DNA from: Streptomyces sp. SUK 48
GTDB taxonomy: Bacteria > Actinomycetota > Actinomycetes > Streptomycetales > Streptomycetaceae
Reading direction: 5' to 3'
DNA: 64,000 nucleotides
NCBI RefSeq assembly: GCF_009650765.1
Contig: NZ_CP045740.1
Location: 5,060,001 to 5,124,000 of the forward strand
The notes under the pieces are model-generated. The model made no database searches and was not told where the DNA came from. It was given only the letters and a program-made list of their open reading frames with translations. Made by a program: the position numbers and the translations under genes. The first letter of the stretch is position 1. Each line of letters starts with the position of its first letter. Below are positions 43,033 to 52,057 of this stretch, piece by piece.

Positions 43033-43397
43033 GGGATGATCGGTTTCGACAGCGGCTGTCGAAGCAGGGGAAGCGTGTCGAGGAAGCGGCCATGATCTCG
43101 TAAACCACAGGCCGAAACCAATAATCGCCAACACCAAGCGCGATTCCTTCGCCCTCGCTGCCTAAGTAGCGACTTGCGAAGTGTCAGCCCGGGGCTGTTC
43201 CCGACCCGGATCCTGGCATCAGCTAGGGGACTAAACCTTGATCCCGGTCACGGGGTGAAGAGGGAAATCAAACAGTGACTGAGCCCGTCGGCGACTTGTT
43301 CGCGTGATCGCCGGGGCTGAGAAAATCACAGCGAACTGCACACGGAGAAGCCCTGATTCCGCACCGTTGGACGCGGGTTCGATTCCCGCCATCTCCA
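43033..43397 (+). ncRNA. ssrA: Transfer-messenger RNA
   Basis: The 5' end GGGGATGATCGGTTTCGACA and the 3' tRNA-like end GGGTTCGATTCCCGCCATCTCC plus discriminator A are diagnostic. The CCA is not encoded (genome reads CGA), so it is added after transcription. The tag reading frame is 43127-43165: ANTKRDSFALAA followed by TAA and a nearby TAG. Resume codon is GCC. It rescues stalled ribosomes and marks proteins for proteolysis through the C-terminal ALAA. Confidence 0.96.
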
Positions 43398-43428
43398 CGA
43401 GCCTCCTGCGGGAGGCAACCCCATGTGG

Positions 43429-43465
43429 GCAAAGGCCCCGTCGCTTCACGCGGCGGGGCCTTTGC
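43429..43465 (+). terminator. tmRNA terminator hairpin
   Basis: GCAAAGGCCCCGTCGC / GCGGCGGGGCCTTTGC forms a 16-bp stem with one G-U pair. A smaller GCCTCC/GGAGGC hairpin sits just before it at 43401-43416. Confidence 0.8.
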
Positions 43466-43527
43466 CATGCGCCGGGACGGCGGCCCCGTGCCCCGGGGCC
43501 GCCCGGACACCGAGAGCGCCGACCGCC

Positions 43528-44376
43528 TCACCGCGGCGGGAGCGAGGTGCGCCGGAGGGGCCGGGTGAGCCCGGCCGAGGCGAGATGCACGGTGAACCCG
43601 CAGGGCACGGTGCCCTCCGGCGTGATGAGATCGGCGACGTCGGCGAGGAAGTCCTCACGGAGCCGGACGACGGCCCGCTCCTCCATCGGCGCGAGATCGT
43701 AGAGCCCGGACACGGACTCCCACACCTGCTCCAGGGTCCCGCCGATGTCGATGGGCACAATCTCCCACTCGACATCCCCGAACCCCGCCGGCCGGAGAAC
43801 CTCCTGGAGCCCCTCCCGGCCGCGCACCCGCGGGTCCCCCAACGCGGGGATGCGCGCGGGGGAGTGCTCGCCCGCGCGCCGCAGCAGCCGGACGAAGCGC
43901 TCGTACGCCTCCCCGCCGACGGCCCCGCCGCCCACCGCGCACACGAGCACCCCGCCCGGGACCAGCACCCGCGCCACCTCGGCCGCCACCTGCTCGATGT
44001 CCCCCATGAGCATCAGCGCGAGATGGGAGACGCAGGCGTCGAAACTCCCCTCGGGGAACGGCAGTTCCTGCGCCCGCCCGGTGTGGAGCCGCGCCGCGCG
44101 GAGCGCCGGCCGCCGTCGCGCGAGCGCCAGCGACTGCGGCGACAGATCCACCCCGGCGAGCTCCCTGCCGCCGCCCCGCGCGAGCAGGTCGAGCAACAGG
44201 CCGTCCCCGCAGCCGAGATCGAGCACCCGCCGGTGCCCGGCGACCCGGTCGCGCACCAGCTCGTAACTGGACCGCCCGTCCGGCCCCCGCCCCCGCCCGA
44301 ACGCCTCGGCGGTCACGGCGGGCCGCACGGCGTGGAAGGACCGCAGGAATTCCTCTTGCACGGCGCTGTTCGTCAT
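43528..44376 (-). CDS. Class I SAM-dependent methyltransferase
   Basis: 282 aa from ATG (MTNSAVQEEFLRSFH). SAM-binding motif I VLDLGCGDGLLLDLLA, motif II GVDLSPQSLALA, post-I ELPFPEGSFDACVSH, and motif IV VLVPGGVLVCAV. It resembles the Methyltransf_11 type acting on small molecules. Convergent with ssrA. Substrate unknown. Confidence 0.88.
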   Translation of the reverse strand: MTNSAVQEEFLRSFHAVRPAVTAEAFGRGRGPDGRSSYELVRDRVAGHRRVLDLGCGDGLLLDLLARGGGRELAGVDLSPQSLALARRRPALRAARLHTGRAQELPFPEGSFDACVSHLALMLMGDIEQVAAEVARVLVPGGVLVCAVGGGAVGGEAYERFVRLLRRAGEHSPARIPALGDPRVRGREGLQEVLRPAGFGDVEWEIVPIDIGGTLEQVWESVSGLYDLAPMEERAVVRLREDFLADVADLITPEGTVPCGFTVHLASAGLTRPLRRTSLPPR

Positions 44377-44529
44377 CCCCCGAACCTACGGCTCCCCGCG
44401 CCGCCCCGGCCCCCGGAACGCGAGACCCGGGGGCGCGGAGGGCGAGCGGCCCCGGGGCGACGCCGGGCACACCGAGCCCCCGGCGTGCGGAGTCCCCTTG
44501 CGGGCGGACCGTACGCGCGGCGTGGGCAG

Positions 44530-44756
44530 GGGTTCCGTTGTGCGAACCGAGGTGTTCTGCTGGGCCTGGTGGACGGTGCGCTCACCCTCGATCTGACGCC
44601 CATGCGCCGGGTGCGTGTCGAGCCGGAGCCCCGGACCGCCGGGGTCGGGGGAGGGAGCCGGGCCTTTTGCGCAACTGCGACCGGCCGGCCGCGGTCAAAC
44701 GCGCCCGCGACCCGGACGACTTCTTCCGGGCCGACCAGAACATCCCGCCCGCCTGA
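44530..44756 (+). pseudogene. Relic of a BBE-type FAD-linked oxidase
   Basis: Two fragments of one family in different frames. The first, LVDGALTLDLTPMRRVRVEP then RTAGVGGG, matches the FAD-binding PCMH segment. The second, CDRPAAVKRARDPDDFFRAD then QNIPP and a stop, matches the C-terminal berberine-bridge motif (DPDNxFRxNQNIPP). About 350 residues between them are gone, so this is a deletion remnant with no function as an oxidase. Confidence 0.75.
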
Positions 44757-44863
44757 GCCCGACCGGCCCCGGTGCGGGGGGTTCCGGGGAGGCGTCCGGG
44801 CGGGCACTGTGGGAGGGAGGCGGTCCCTACGACTCCCCCGTATGCCTAGGCGGTGACAGGCGC

Positions 44864-45427
44864 ATGGCGCTGCGGTTCGATGCCGGACGGGTTTGTCTGG
44901 ATCTGCTGGCGACCGGCCATCCAGGTGAACGGCTGGACTCCGTCCGGGCGTTGTGCGGCTGGATCGAGGAGGCCGGGCTGGTGCCGGCCGGTACGGAGCT
45001 CGGGCACGCCGACGAGACCTGGGTCGTGGGCTTCAGACAGGTGCGCGCGGACATAGGGCAGTTGGTGCGGCGCGGCGGCGGCCCGGTGCCGTACGGGAGG
45101 GCGCTCGGCCGGGTCAACGAGGCGGCCCGGGGGACGCCGCCCGCGCCCTGTGCCGTACGGCGCGGGGACGGGACGCTCGTACGGGCGCTGGCCGCGCCGC
45201 CCGGACCCGCCGCCCTGCTCGCGCTCCTCGCCCGGGACGCCGTGGACCTGCTCACCGACCCCGTCGCGCGGGCCGCCCTTCGCGAGTGCGAGGGGGACAA
45301 CTGCCCGCTCCTCTACCTCGACACCTCCCGGGGCCGCCGCCGGCGCTGGTGCTCCAGCGAGGTCTGCGGCAACCGGGAGCGGGTGGCCCGCCACCGGCGC
45401 CGGGCGGCCGCCCTCACCCGCGCCTGA
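44864..45427 (+). CDS. CGNR zinc-finger protein, putative stress-response regulator
   Basis: 187 aa. The N-terminal ABATE-like domain starts DAGRVCLDLLAT (FDAGRVCLDL). The C-terminal CGNR finger is present: CEGDNCPLLYLDTSRGRRRR, WCSSEVCGNRERVARHRRR. The family is proposed to bind DNA or RNA with the finger, with the N-domain as sensor. The ATG follows a weak AGGCGGTGACAGG. Stands alone. Confidence 0.85.
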   Translation: MALRFDAGRVCLDLLATGHPGERLDSVRALCGWIEEAGLVPAGTELGHADETWVVGFRQVRADIGQLVRRGGGPVPYGRALGRVNEAARGTPPAPCAVRRGDGTLVRALAAPPGPAALLALLARDAVDLLTDPVARAALRECEGDNCPLLYLDTSRGRRRRWCSSEVCGNRERVARHRRRAAALTRA

Positions 45428-45555
45428 GCCCCCGGCCGCCCCCGGACGGCCGCCTTCAAGATCACGAGGTCCGTCGAAGCACCCGGGTCCCGTAGCCTCG
45501 CCCGCCCCCCTTCGCGTACGGTTGACGGCTGCCCAGCACGTCAGAAGGGGGCCCG

Positions 45556-47964
45556 GTGGCCGCTCAGGTTCAGCATTCCGCGGTCGGCTCGGAACAGGAC
45601 GCACAGGACTCCGTGCGCGACCGAGAGATCAGCGTCGAACAGGCACATCTGGACCGGGTGTACCGGCGGCTGGAGGAGAAGATCCACGAGGCCGAGTTCC
45701 TGATGAACGACGCGGCCCAGCGCGGCCAGGTCGGCACTCCCGGCGCGCTCGCCGAGCGCGACGCGCAGGTCTTCCGTGCCGGTGTCCACCTGAACCGGCT
45801 CAACAACGAGTTCGAGGACTTCCTCTTCGGGCGCATCGACCTGCTGCTCGGCAAGGACGGCAAGAAGGGCCCCGACGGGGCCTACACGGCCGTCGAGCCG
45901 GCCGAGGGGGCCGTGCGCGAGGACAACACCGCCGACATCGCCGAGACCCTGCACATCGGCCGTATCGGCGTCCTCGACGCGGAGTACGCCCCGCTCGTCA
46001 TCGACTGGCGCGCGCCCGCCGCCGCGCCCTTCTACCGGGCCACCCCGGTGGAGCCCGGACGGGTGGTGCGCCGGCGTGTCATCCGGTCCAAGGGACGCCG
46101 GGTGCTCGGCGTCGAGGACGACCTGATGCGGCCCGCGCTCACCGCCCGCCTCGACGGCCGGGAACTGCCCGTCATCGGCGACGGCGCCCTGATGGCCGCC
46201 CTCGGCCAGGCCCGCGGCCACACCATGCGGGACATCGTCTCCTCCATCCAGGCCGAGCAGGACCTGGTCATCCGGGCCCCCGCCGCCTCGATCACCTACG
46301 TGGAGGGCGGCCCGGGCACCGGCAAGACCGCCGTCGCCCTGCACCGCGCCGCCTACCTGCTCTACCAGGACCGCAGGCGGTACGCGGGCGGCATCCTCAT
46401 CGTCTCCCCGACCCCGCTGCTCGTCGCCTACACCGAGGGCGTGCTGCCTTCGCTCGGCGAGGAGGGCCAGGTCGCGATCCGGGCGATCGGCTCGCTGGTC
46501 GACGGCGTGGAGGCGACGCTGTACGACTCCCCGTCCGTGGCCCGCGCCAAGGGCTCGTACCGGATGCTGAAGGTGCTGCGGAAGGCCGCCAGGGGAGCGC
46601 TGGAGCTGGGCGCCGCCGTCCCGGTGGACCCCGAGGAGGACGACGACGACACGCCGCGGGGGGCCGTCGACCCCACCCGGCTGCGTGTCGTCGCCTTCGG
46701 CCGCCGGCTCGAACTGGAGGCCGCGGAGCTGGACCGTGTCCGCCGTACGGCCCTCGGCGGCACCGCCCCCGTCAACCTGCTGCGCCCGCGCGCCCGCAAG
46801 CTGCTGCTGGACGCCCTGTGGTCGAAGTCCGGCGCCGGGTCCCGGCACACCGATCCGGAGCTGGCCGCCGAGCTGCGCTCCTCCTTCGACGAGGACATCA
46901 CCGGCGAGGACGCCTTCATCGGGTTCCTGGACGCCTGGTGGCCGGAGCTGACCCCGGCGCGGGTGCTCGACGCCATGGCCGACGAGAAGCGGCTCGGCCG
47001 CTGGGCGCGCCGGATCCTCAACCCGGGCGAGGTGCGCAAGGTGGCCCGCTCGCTCAAGCGGGACGGCCGTACGGTGCACGACATCGCCCTGCTGGACGAG
47101 CTCCAGGCGATCCTGGGCGTGCCGGCCCGGCCCCGCAGGAAGCGGGAGCTCGACCCGCTGGACCAGCTCACCGGTCTGGACGAGCTGATGCCGGTGCGCG
47201 AGGAGACCCAGCGGGAGCGGGCCGAGCGGCTCGCGCAGGAGCGCACCGAGTACGCGCACGTCATCGTGGACGAGGCGCAGGACCTCACGCCGATGCAGTG
47301 GCGGATGGTGGGCCGCCGCGGCCGGCACGCCACCTGGACGGTCGTCGGGGACCCGGCCCAGTCCTCCTGGTCCGACCCGGACGAGGCGGCCGAGGCCCGT
47401 GACGAGGCCCTGGGCAGCCGCCCCCGGCGCCGCTTCCAGCTCACCGTGAACTACCGCAACCCCGCCGAGATCGCCGAGCTGGCCGCCCGGGTGCTCGCGC
47501 TCGCCATGCCCGGCGCCGAGTCGCCGCGGGCCGTACGGTCCACCGGCGTCGAGCCGCGCTTCACCCTGGTGGGGGAGTCCCTCCGGACCGCCGTGCGGGC
47601 CGAGGCGGAGCGGCTGCTGGGCCTGGTGGACGGCACGGTCGGCGTGGTCGTCGCGATGAACCGGCGCGAGGAGGCGAGACGCTGGCTGGCCGGGCTCGGC
47701 GACCGGGTGGTGGCCCTCGGCAGCCTGGAGGCCAAGGGACTGGAGTACGACGCGACGGTCGTCGTCTCGCCCGCGGAGATCGCCGACGAGTCCCCGGCCG
47801 GGCTGCGCGTGCTCTACGTGGCGCTCACCCGGGCGACCCAGCAGCTCACGGTGGTGTCGGGGAGCGGGACGAGCCGGACGCGGCCGGGGTGCCGGATCTG
47901 CTGCGCGACTGAGTTTTCGGCGAACTCCCCGCAGGGGGAATGGCATCCGGCATCCGTTTGTTAG
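45556..47964 (+). CDS. helD: HelD-like UvrD/Rep superfamily helicase, RNA polymerase recycling factor (3' frameshift)
   Basis: 802 aa as written, GTG start with AGAAGGGGG upstream. The N-terminal coiled coil DREISVEQAHLDRVYRRLEE can enter the RNA polymerase channel. Walker A is GGPGTGKTAVALH, helicase motif II VIVDEAQDLTPMQW, motif III TVVGDPAQSSW and VI LYVALTRATQQL. Actinobacterial HelD displaces nucleic acids from RNA polymerase. After LTVVSG the frame changes: a single extra G at 47859-47862 would give ERDEPDAAGVPDLLRD and a stop at 47912, the expected end. The present 32-residue tail is an artefact of that shift. Confidence 0.9.
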   Translation: MAAQVQHSAVGSEQDAQDSVRDREISVEQAHLDRVYRRLEEKIHEAEFLMNDAAQRGQVGTPGALAERDAQVFRAGVHLNRLNNEFEDFLFGRIDLLLGKDGKKGPDGAYTAVEPAEGAVREDNTADIAETLHIGRIGVLDAEYAPLVIDWRAPAAAPFYRATPVEPGRVVRRRVIRSKGRRVLGVEDDLMRPALTARLDGRELPVIGDGALMAALGQARGHTMRDIVSSIQAEQDLVIRAPAASITYVEGGPGTGKTAVALHRAAYLLYQDRRRYAGGILIVSPTPLLVAYTEGVLPSLGEEGQVAIRAIGSLVDGVEATLYDSPSVARAKGSYRMLKVLRKAARGALELGAAVPVDPEEDDDDTPRGAVDPTRLRVVAFGRRLELEAAELDRVRRTALGGTAPVNLLRPRARKLLLDALWSKSGAGSRHTDPELAAELRSSFDEDITGEDAFIGFLDAWWPELTPARVLDAMADEKRLGRWARRILNPGEVRKVARSLKRDGRTVHDIALLDELQAILGVPARPRRKRELDPLDQLTGLDELMPVREETQRERAERLAQERTEYAHVIVDEAQDLTPMQWRMVGRRGRHATWTVVGDPAQSSWSDPDEAAEARDEALGSRPRRRFQLTVNYRNPAEIAELAARVLALAMPGAESPRAVRSTGVEPRFTLVGESLRTAVRAEAERLLGLVDGTVGVVVAMNRREEARRWLAGLGDRVVALGSLEAKGLEYDATVVVSPAEIADESPAGLRVLYVALTRATQQLTVVSGSGTSRTRPGCRICCATEFSANSPQGEWHPASVC

Positions 47965-47973
47965 CCTGGGTAC

Positions 47974-48110
47974 GGCACCGGCTCGATCCAAGCCCCCGGG
48001 CCCAACCTTCGTCCCTTCGAGGGACCACTTGCCGCGAGGCGAGCATGGCGGGCCGGTGTCATCAACGTGGGAGGTCCACGTCACGACAGAGTGACGTGGG
48101 CCTCTTTCTT
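47974..48110 (+). ncRNA. Probable structured small RNA between helD and malic enzyme
   Basis: About 137 nt. A TAGCCT -10 box is at 47962-47967. Stable hairpins follow: GTCCCT-TCG-AGGGAC, GCC-GCGA-GGC with a GNRA loop, then a strong terminator with a U-rich end. No open reading frame with an RBS fits. I recall an sRNA reported at the equivalent place in S. coelicolor but cannot verify it. Confidence 0.6.
48071..48110 (+). terminator. Terminator of the small RNA / helD operon
   Basis: GAGG-t-CCACGTCAC / GTGACGTGG-g-CCTC with a 6-nt loop and TTTCTT tail. Confidence 0.85.
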
Positions 48111-48280
48111 ATGCCCGCACACTCTCGTATGGTGGAAGTCGTTTTCCGAAAAGGCACGCCAGCCGGTCATCAGCCGTGAACAAAACGTCCGCAACCGAGG
48201 GCGACTACCACGTACTGATCGGTAGGTGCGACGATCGGACGGCACAAATAGCGACACGGTGAAAGCAGAGGAAGTCGGCC

Positions 48281-49696
48281 ATGGCAACGGCGCCCAGCGT
48301 CTCCTACTCGATGACCATCCGGTTGGAGGTGCCCGCGAGCGGAACCGCCGTCTCGCAGCTCACCAACGCCGTGGAGTCCTCCGGAGGCTCGGTGACCGGC
48401 CTCGACGTCACCGCGTCCGGGCACGAGAAGCTCCGAATCGACGTCACCATCGCGGCCACCTCCACGGCGCATGCCGAGGAGATCGTCGAGAAGCTGCGCG
48501 GGATCGAGGGCGTCACCCTCGGCAAGGTCTCCGACCGTACGTTCCTGATGCACCTCGGCGGCAAGATCGAGATGCAGTCCAAGCACCCCATCCGCAACCG
48601 TGACGACCTCTCCATGGTCTACACGCCGGGTGTGGCCCGCGTCTGCATGGCGATCGCCGAGAACCCCGAGGACGCCCGCCGCCTGACCATCAAGCGCAAC
48701 TCGGTCGCGGTCGTGACGGACGGCTCCGCGGTGCTCGGCCTCGGCAACATCGGCCCCAAGGCCGCGCTGCCGGTGATGGAGGGCAAGGCGGCCCTCTTCA
48801 AGCGCTTCGCCGGCATCGACGCCTGGCCGCTGTGCCTGGACACCCAGGACACCGACGCGATCGTGGAGATCGTCAAGGCGATCGCCCCCGGCTTCGCGGG
48901 CATCAACCTGGAGGACATCTCCGCGCCCCGCTGCTTCGAGATCGAGGCCCGGCTGCGCGAGGCCCTGGACATCCCGGTCTTCCACGACGACCAGCACGGC
49001 ACCGCCATCGTCGTGCTGGCCGCGCTGACCAACGCGCTGCGCGTGACCGGCAAGGCGATCGAGAACATCCGGATCGTGATGTCCGGCGCCGGCGCGGCCG
49101 GTACGGCCATCCTCAAGCTGCTGCTCGCGGCGGGCGCCAAGAACGCCGTCGTGGCCGACATCCACGGCGTGGTGCACGCGGGCCGCGAGGACCTGGTGAA
49201 CGCCCCGGCCGACTCGCCGCTGCGCTGGATCGCCGACAACACCAACCCCGAGGGCCTCACCGGCACCCTGAAGGAGGCCGTGCGCGGCGCGGACGTCTTC
49301 ATCGGCGTCTCGGCCCCGAACGTCCTGGACGGCGACGACGTGGCCACCATGGCGGACGGCGCGATCGTGTTCGCGCTCGCGAACCCGGACCCCGAGGTGG
49401 ACCCGGCGGTCGCCCGCCAGACGGCCGCGGTGGTGGCCACCGGACGCTCGGACTTCCCCAATCAGATCAACAATGTGCTGGTCTTCCCGGGTGTCTTCCG
49501 TGGCCTGCTGGACGCGCAGTCCCGTACCGTCAACACCGAGATGATGCTCGCCGCCGCGAAGGCGCTCGCCGATGTGGTCAGCGAGGACGAGCTGAACCCC
49601 AACTACATCATTCCGAGCGTCTTCAACGACAAGGTCGCGGGCGCCGTCGCCGGCGCGGTCCGCGAGGCCGCCAAGGCGGTCGGCGCAACGGTCTGA
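48281..49696 (+). CDS. NAD(P)-dependent malic enzyme with N-terminal ACT domain
   Basis: 471 aa. ACT-like regulatory domain in the first ~85 residues (YSMTIRLEVPASGTAVSQLT, VTLGKVSDRTFLMHLGGK). The malic core has YTPGVARVCMAI, GLGNIGPKAALPVMEGKA, the metal site EDISAPRCFEIE, FHDDQHGTAIV and the Rossmann motif SGAGAAGTAILKLLL. It oxidatively decarboxylates malate to pyruvate, important for gluconeogenic growth and storage lipid formation in Streptomyces. Length is typical of the short bacterial malic enzymes. Confidence 0.94.
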   Translation: MATAPSVSYSMTIRLEVPASGTAVSQLTNAVESSGGSVTGLDVTASGHEKLRIDVTIAATSTAHAEEIVEKLRGIEGVTLGKVSDRTFLMHLGGKIEMQSKHPIRNRDDLSMVYTPGVARVCMAIAENPEDARRLTIKRNSVAVVTDGSAVLGLGNIGPKAALPVMEGKAALFKRFAGIDAWPLCLDTQDTDAIVEIVKAIAPGFAGINLEDISAPRCFEIEARLREALDIPVFHDDQHGTAIVVLAALTNALRVTGKAIENIRIVMSGAGAAGTAILKLLLAAGAKNAVVADIHGVVHAGREDLVNAPADSPLRWIADNTNPEGLTGTLKEAVRGADVFIGVSAPNVLDGDDVATMADGAIVFALANPDPEVDPAVARQTAAVVATGRSDFPNQINNVLVFPGVFRGLLDAQSRTVNTEMMLAAAKALADVVSEDELNPNYIIPSVFNDKVAGAVAGAVREAAKAVGATV

Positions 49697-50005
49697 CCAG
49701 GGCGGATCGCCCGACCACGGCGTGTCGCAGGGTGCCGGGGGCTGTGAGGATCACCACGGTGGCCCCCCGCACCGGCGCGTCGTGGAACCACCTGGTACCG
49801 GGCGCCCTCTAGGGTGACGCCGATCAGGCGCTTTTCGTGTGACTCCCCAGGGTGTTCTCACGACTCCTACGGGTGCCGGATTGGCTTTCCCGCCGCAGGT
49901 AGGGGCAGGATGCGTCCCTGGGCGCGAGCGCATCGGCATCGCAGTGCCGCGGGCATGACCGCCGCGTGGCACACCCCAACGGCAAGAAAACACGGGAGTA
50001 ACAAC
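49697..50005 (+). promoter_or_regulatory. Long upstream region of the HU gene
   Basis: 309 bp with no supportable gene. CACGGGAG serves as RBS. AT-richer patches such as GGATTGGCTTTCC occur mid-way and may be part of a promoter. Long leaders are common for this abundant protein. Confidence 0.4.
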
Positions 50006-50287
50006 ATGAACCGCAGTGAGCTGGTGGCCGCGCTGGCCGACCGTGCCGAGGTGACCCGCAAGGACGCCGACGCCGTGCTGGCCGCGTTCGCCGAGACCGT
50101 CGGCGAGATCGTCGCCAAGGGCGACGAGAAGGTCACCATCCCCGGCTTCCTGACCTTCGAGCGCACCCACCGTGCCGCTCGTACCGCGCGCAACCCGCAG
50201 ACCGGCGAGCCGATCAACATCCCCGCCGGCTTCAGCGTGAAGGTCACCGCGGGTTCCAAGCTCAAGGAAGCGGCCAAGGGCAAGTAA
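50006..50287 (+). CDS. hup: HU-family nucleoid-associated protein
   Basis: 93 aa. MNRSELVAALADRAEVTRKD, KVTIPGFLTFERTHRAARTA and the DNA-minor-groove arm RNPQTGEPINIPAGFSVKV. It is the short HU without the Lys/Ala-rich tail of HupS. It binds and bends DNA as a dimer. A shared terminator separates it from the convergent murA. Confidence 0.95.
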   Translation: MNRSELVAALADRAEVTRKDADAVLAAFAETVGEIVAKGDEKVTIPGFLTFERTHRAARTARNPQTGEPINIPAGFSVKVTAGSKLKEAAKGK

Positions 50288-50387
50288 GCGCTCCGCTGTG
50301 AGCGCCGGTCCACCGGAGCGCCGTTCGAGGTGAGCGCCGCGGGTGGCTGACGGCCCGGCGGGCCGCACCAAAGGCCCGACGACGTCG

Positions 50388-50430
50388 AACAGGGCGGTCC
50401 CCCTCCTCGGAGGGGGACCGCCCTGTTTGC
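50388..50430. terminator. Strong bidirectional terminator between hup and murA
   Basis: Arms AACAGGGCGGTCCCCCTC and GAGGGGGACCGCCCTGTT are perfectly complementary (18 bp, closing C-G also) around a CTCG loop, with T-rich sequence on the plus side. Confidence 0.95.
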
Positions 50431-50444
50431 TTGTTTGCTCGGGG

Positions 50445-51785
50445 TCAGCCGAGGGCCTTGCCCGGGAGTTCGACCTTGGCGCCCAGTTCCACGAGCTTCT
50501 CCATGAAGTTCTCGTAGCCGCGGTTGATCAGCTCGATGCCGTGGACCCGGGAGGTGCCCTCGGCGGCGAGGGCCGCGATCAGGTAGGAGAAGCCGCCGCG
50601 CAGGTCGGGGATGACCAGGTCGGCGCCCTGGAGCCGGGTCGGGCCCGAGACGACCGCGGAGTGCAGGAAGTTGCGCTGGCCGAAGCGGCAGTCGGAGCCG
50701 CCCAGGCACTCGCGGTAGAGCTGGATGTGCGCGCCCATCTGGTTGAGCGCGGAGGTGAAGCCGAGGCGGGACTCGTAGACCGTCTCGTGGATGATCGACA
50801 GGCCCGTGGCCTGGGTGAGCGCCACCACCAGCGGCTGCTGCCAGTCGGTCTGGAAACCGGGGTGCACGTCCGTTTCCAGGGCGATGGACTTCAGCTGGCC
50901 GCCCGGGTGCCAGAAGCGGATGCCCTCGTCGTCGATCTCGAAGGCGCCGCCGACCTTGCGGTAGGTGTTCAGGAACGTCATCATCGAGCGCTGCTGGGCG
51001 CCGCGGACGTAGATGTTGCCGTTGGTCGCCAGCGCCGCCGAGGCCCAGGAGGCGGCCTCCAGGCGGTCCGACAGGGCCCGGTGGGTGTAGCCGCCGAGCT
51101 TGTCCACACCGGTGATGCGGATGGTGCGGTCGGTGTCCATCGCGATGATCGCGCCCATCTTCTGCAGCACGCAGATGAGGTCCTCGATCTCCGGCTCGAC
51201 GGCCGCGTTGGACAGCTCCGTGACGCCCTCGGCCAGGACGGCCGTCAGCAGCACCTGCTCGGTCGCGCCCACCGACGGGTACGGCAGCGTGATCTTCGTA
51301 CCGCGCAGGCCCTTCGGCGCCTCCAGGTACTGCCCGTCCGCCCGCTTCTCGATGGTCGCGCCGAACTGGCGCAGCACGTCGAAGTGGAAGTCGATGGGCC
51401 GGCCGCCGATGTCGCAGCCGCCGAGGCCGGGGATGAACGCGTGCCCGAGCCGGTGCAGCAGCGGGCCGCAGAACAGGATCGGGATGCGGCTGGAGCCGGC
51501 GTGGGCGTCGATGTCGGCCACGTTGGCGCTCTCGACGCGCGTCGGGTCGAGCACCAGCTCGCCGGGCTCCTCACCCGGACGGACCGTCACCCCGTGCAGC
51601 TGGAGCAGCCCGCGCACGACACGCACGTCACGGATGTCCGGAACATTGCGCAGCCGGCTCGGCGCGCTGCCGAGCAGCGCGGCGACCATGGCCTTCGGTA
51701 CGAGGTTCTTCGCACCGCGGACACGGATCTCGCCCTCCAGCGGGTTTCCGCCGTGGACAAGCAGGACATCGTCGTTGACGGTCAT
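50445..51785 (-). CDS. murA: UDP-N-acetylglucosamine 1-carboxyvinyltransferase MurA
   Basis: 446 aa from ATG (MTVNDDVLLVHGG). It has GAKNLVPKAMVAALL, the catalytic loop GLGGCDIGGRPIDFHFDVL with Cys124 present (so fosfomycin-sensitive type), and the closing DLRGGFSYLIAALAAEGTS. First committed step of peptidoglycan synthesis, PEP plus UDP-GlcNAc. Length slightly above the usual 420 because of inserts (for example LGGSDCRFGQRNFLHSAVV). A secondary murA paralogue elsewhere in the genome is possible. Confidence 0.93.
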   Translation of the reverse strand: MTVNDDVLLVHGGNPLEGEIRVRGAKNLVPKAMVAALLGSAPSRLRNVPDIRDVRVVRGLLQLHGVTVRPGEEPGELVLDPTRVESANVADIDAHAGSSRIPILFCGPLLHRLGHAFIPGLGGCDIGGRPIDFHFDVLRQFGATIEKRADGQYLEAPKGLRGTKITLPYPSVGATEQVLLTAVLAEGVTELSNAAVEPEIEDLICVLQKMGAIIAMDTDRTIRITGVDKLGGYTHRALSDRLEAASWASAALATNGNIYVRGAQQRSMMTFLNTYRKVGGAFEIDDEGIRFWHPGGQLKSIALETDVHPGFQTDWQQPLVVALTQATGLSIIHETVYESRLGFTSALNQMGAHIQLYRECLGGSDCRFGQRNFLHSAVVSGPTRLQGADLVIPDLRGGFSYLIAALAAEGTSRVHGIELINRGYENFMEKLVELGAKVELPGKALG

Positions 51786-52057
51786 GAATCTCGCGTTCCG
51801 ATCAGATGGGCAGGGGGGGCCGCCGATCACGGGCGGGCCGTGGGACAGGGTAATCGCCGATCACCCCCCGTCCGTAAGTCCGCGTACCGCCCTGTCGCGT
51901 CTTAGGTGTGTCACAACACGAAACGTTTGCAATCGGACACACGCGGTCACCGGGCGTGAGCGTGCGCCGGGCCTGCTTCCACGCACCCTGAGCTGCGTTC
52001 ACCCGGGCACTCCGATTGGCTCCCCACTCCAGGGGAAGATGCGGGATCATGTCTGGC

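Noticed and set aside
43033-43527. Integration site at the tmRNA 3' end
   Set aside because: No repeated copy of the 3' end and no integrase downstream; only terminators and an ordinary methyltransferase.
50388-50427. Possible transposon end (40-bp inverted repeat)
   Set aside because: The arms are separated by 4 nt only and sit between convergent genes, so it is a terminator.
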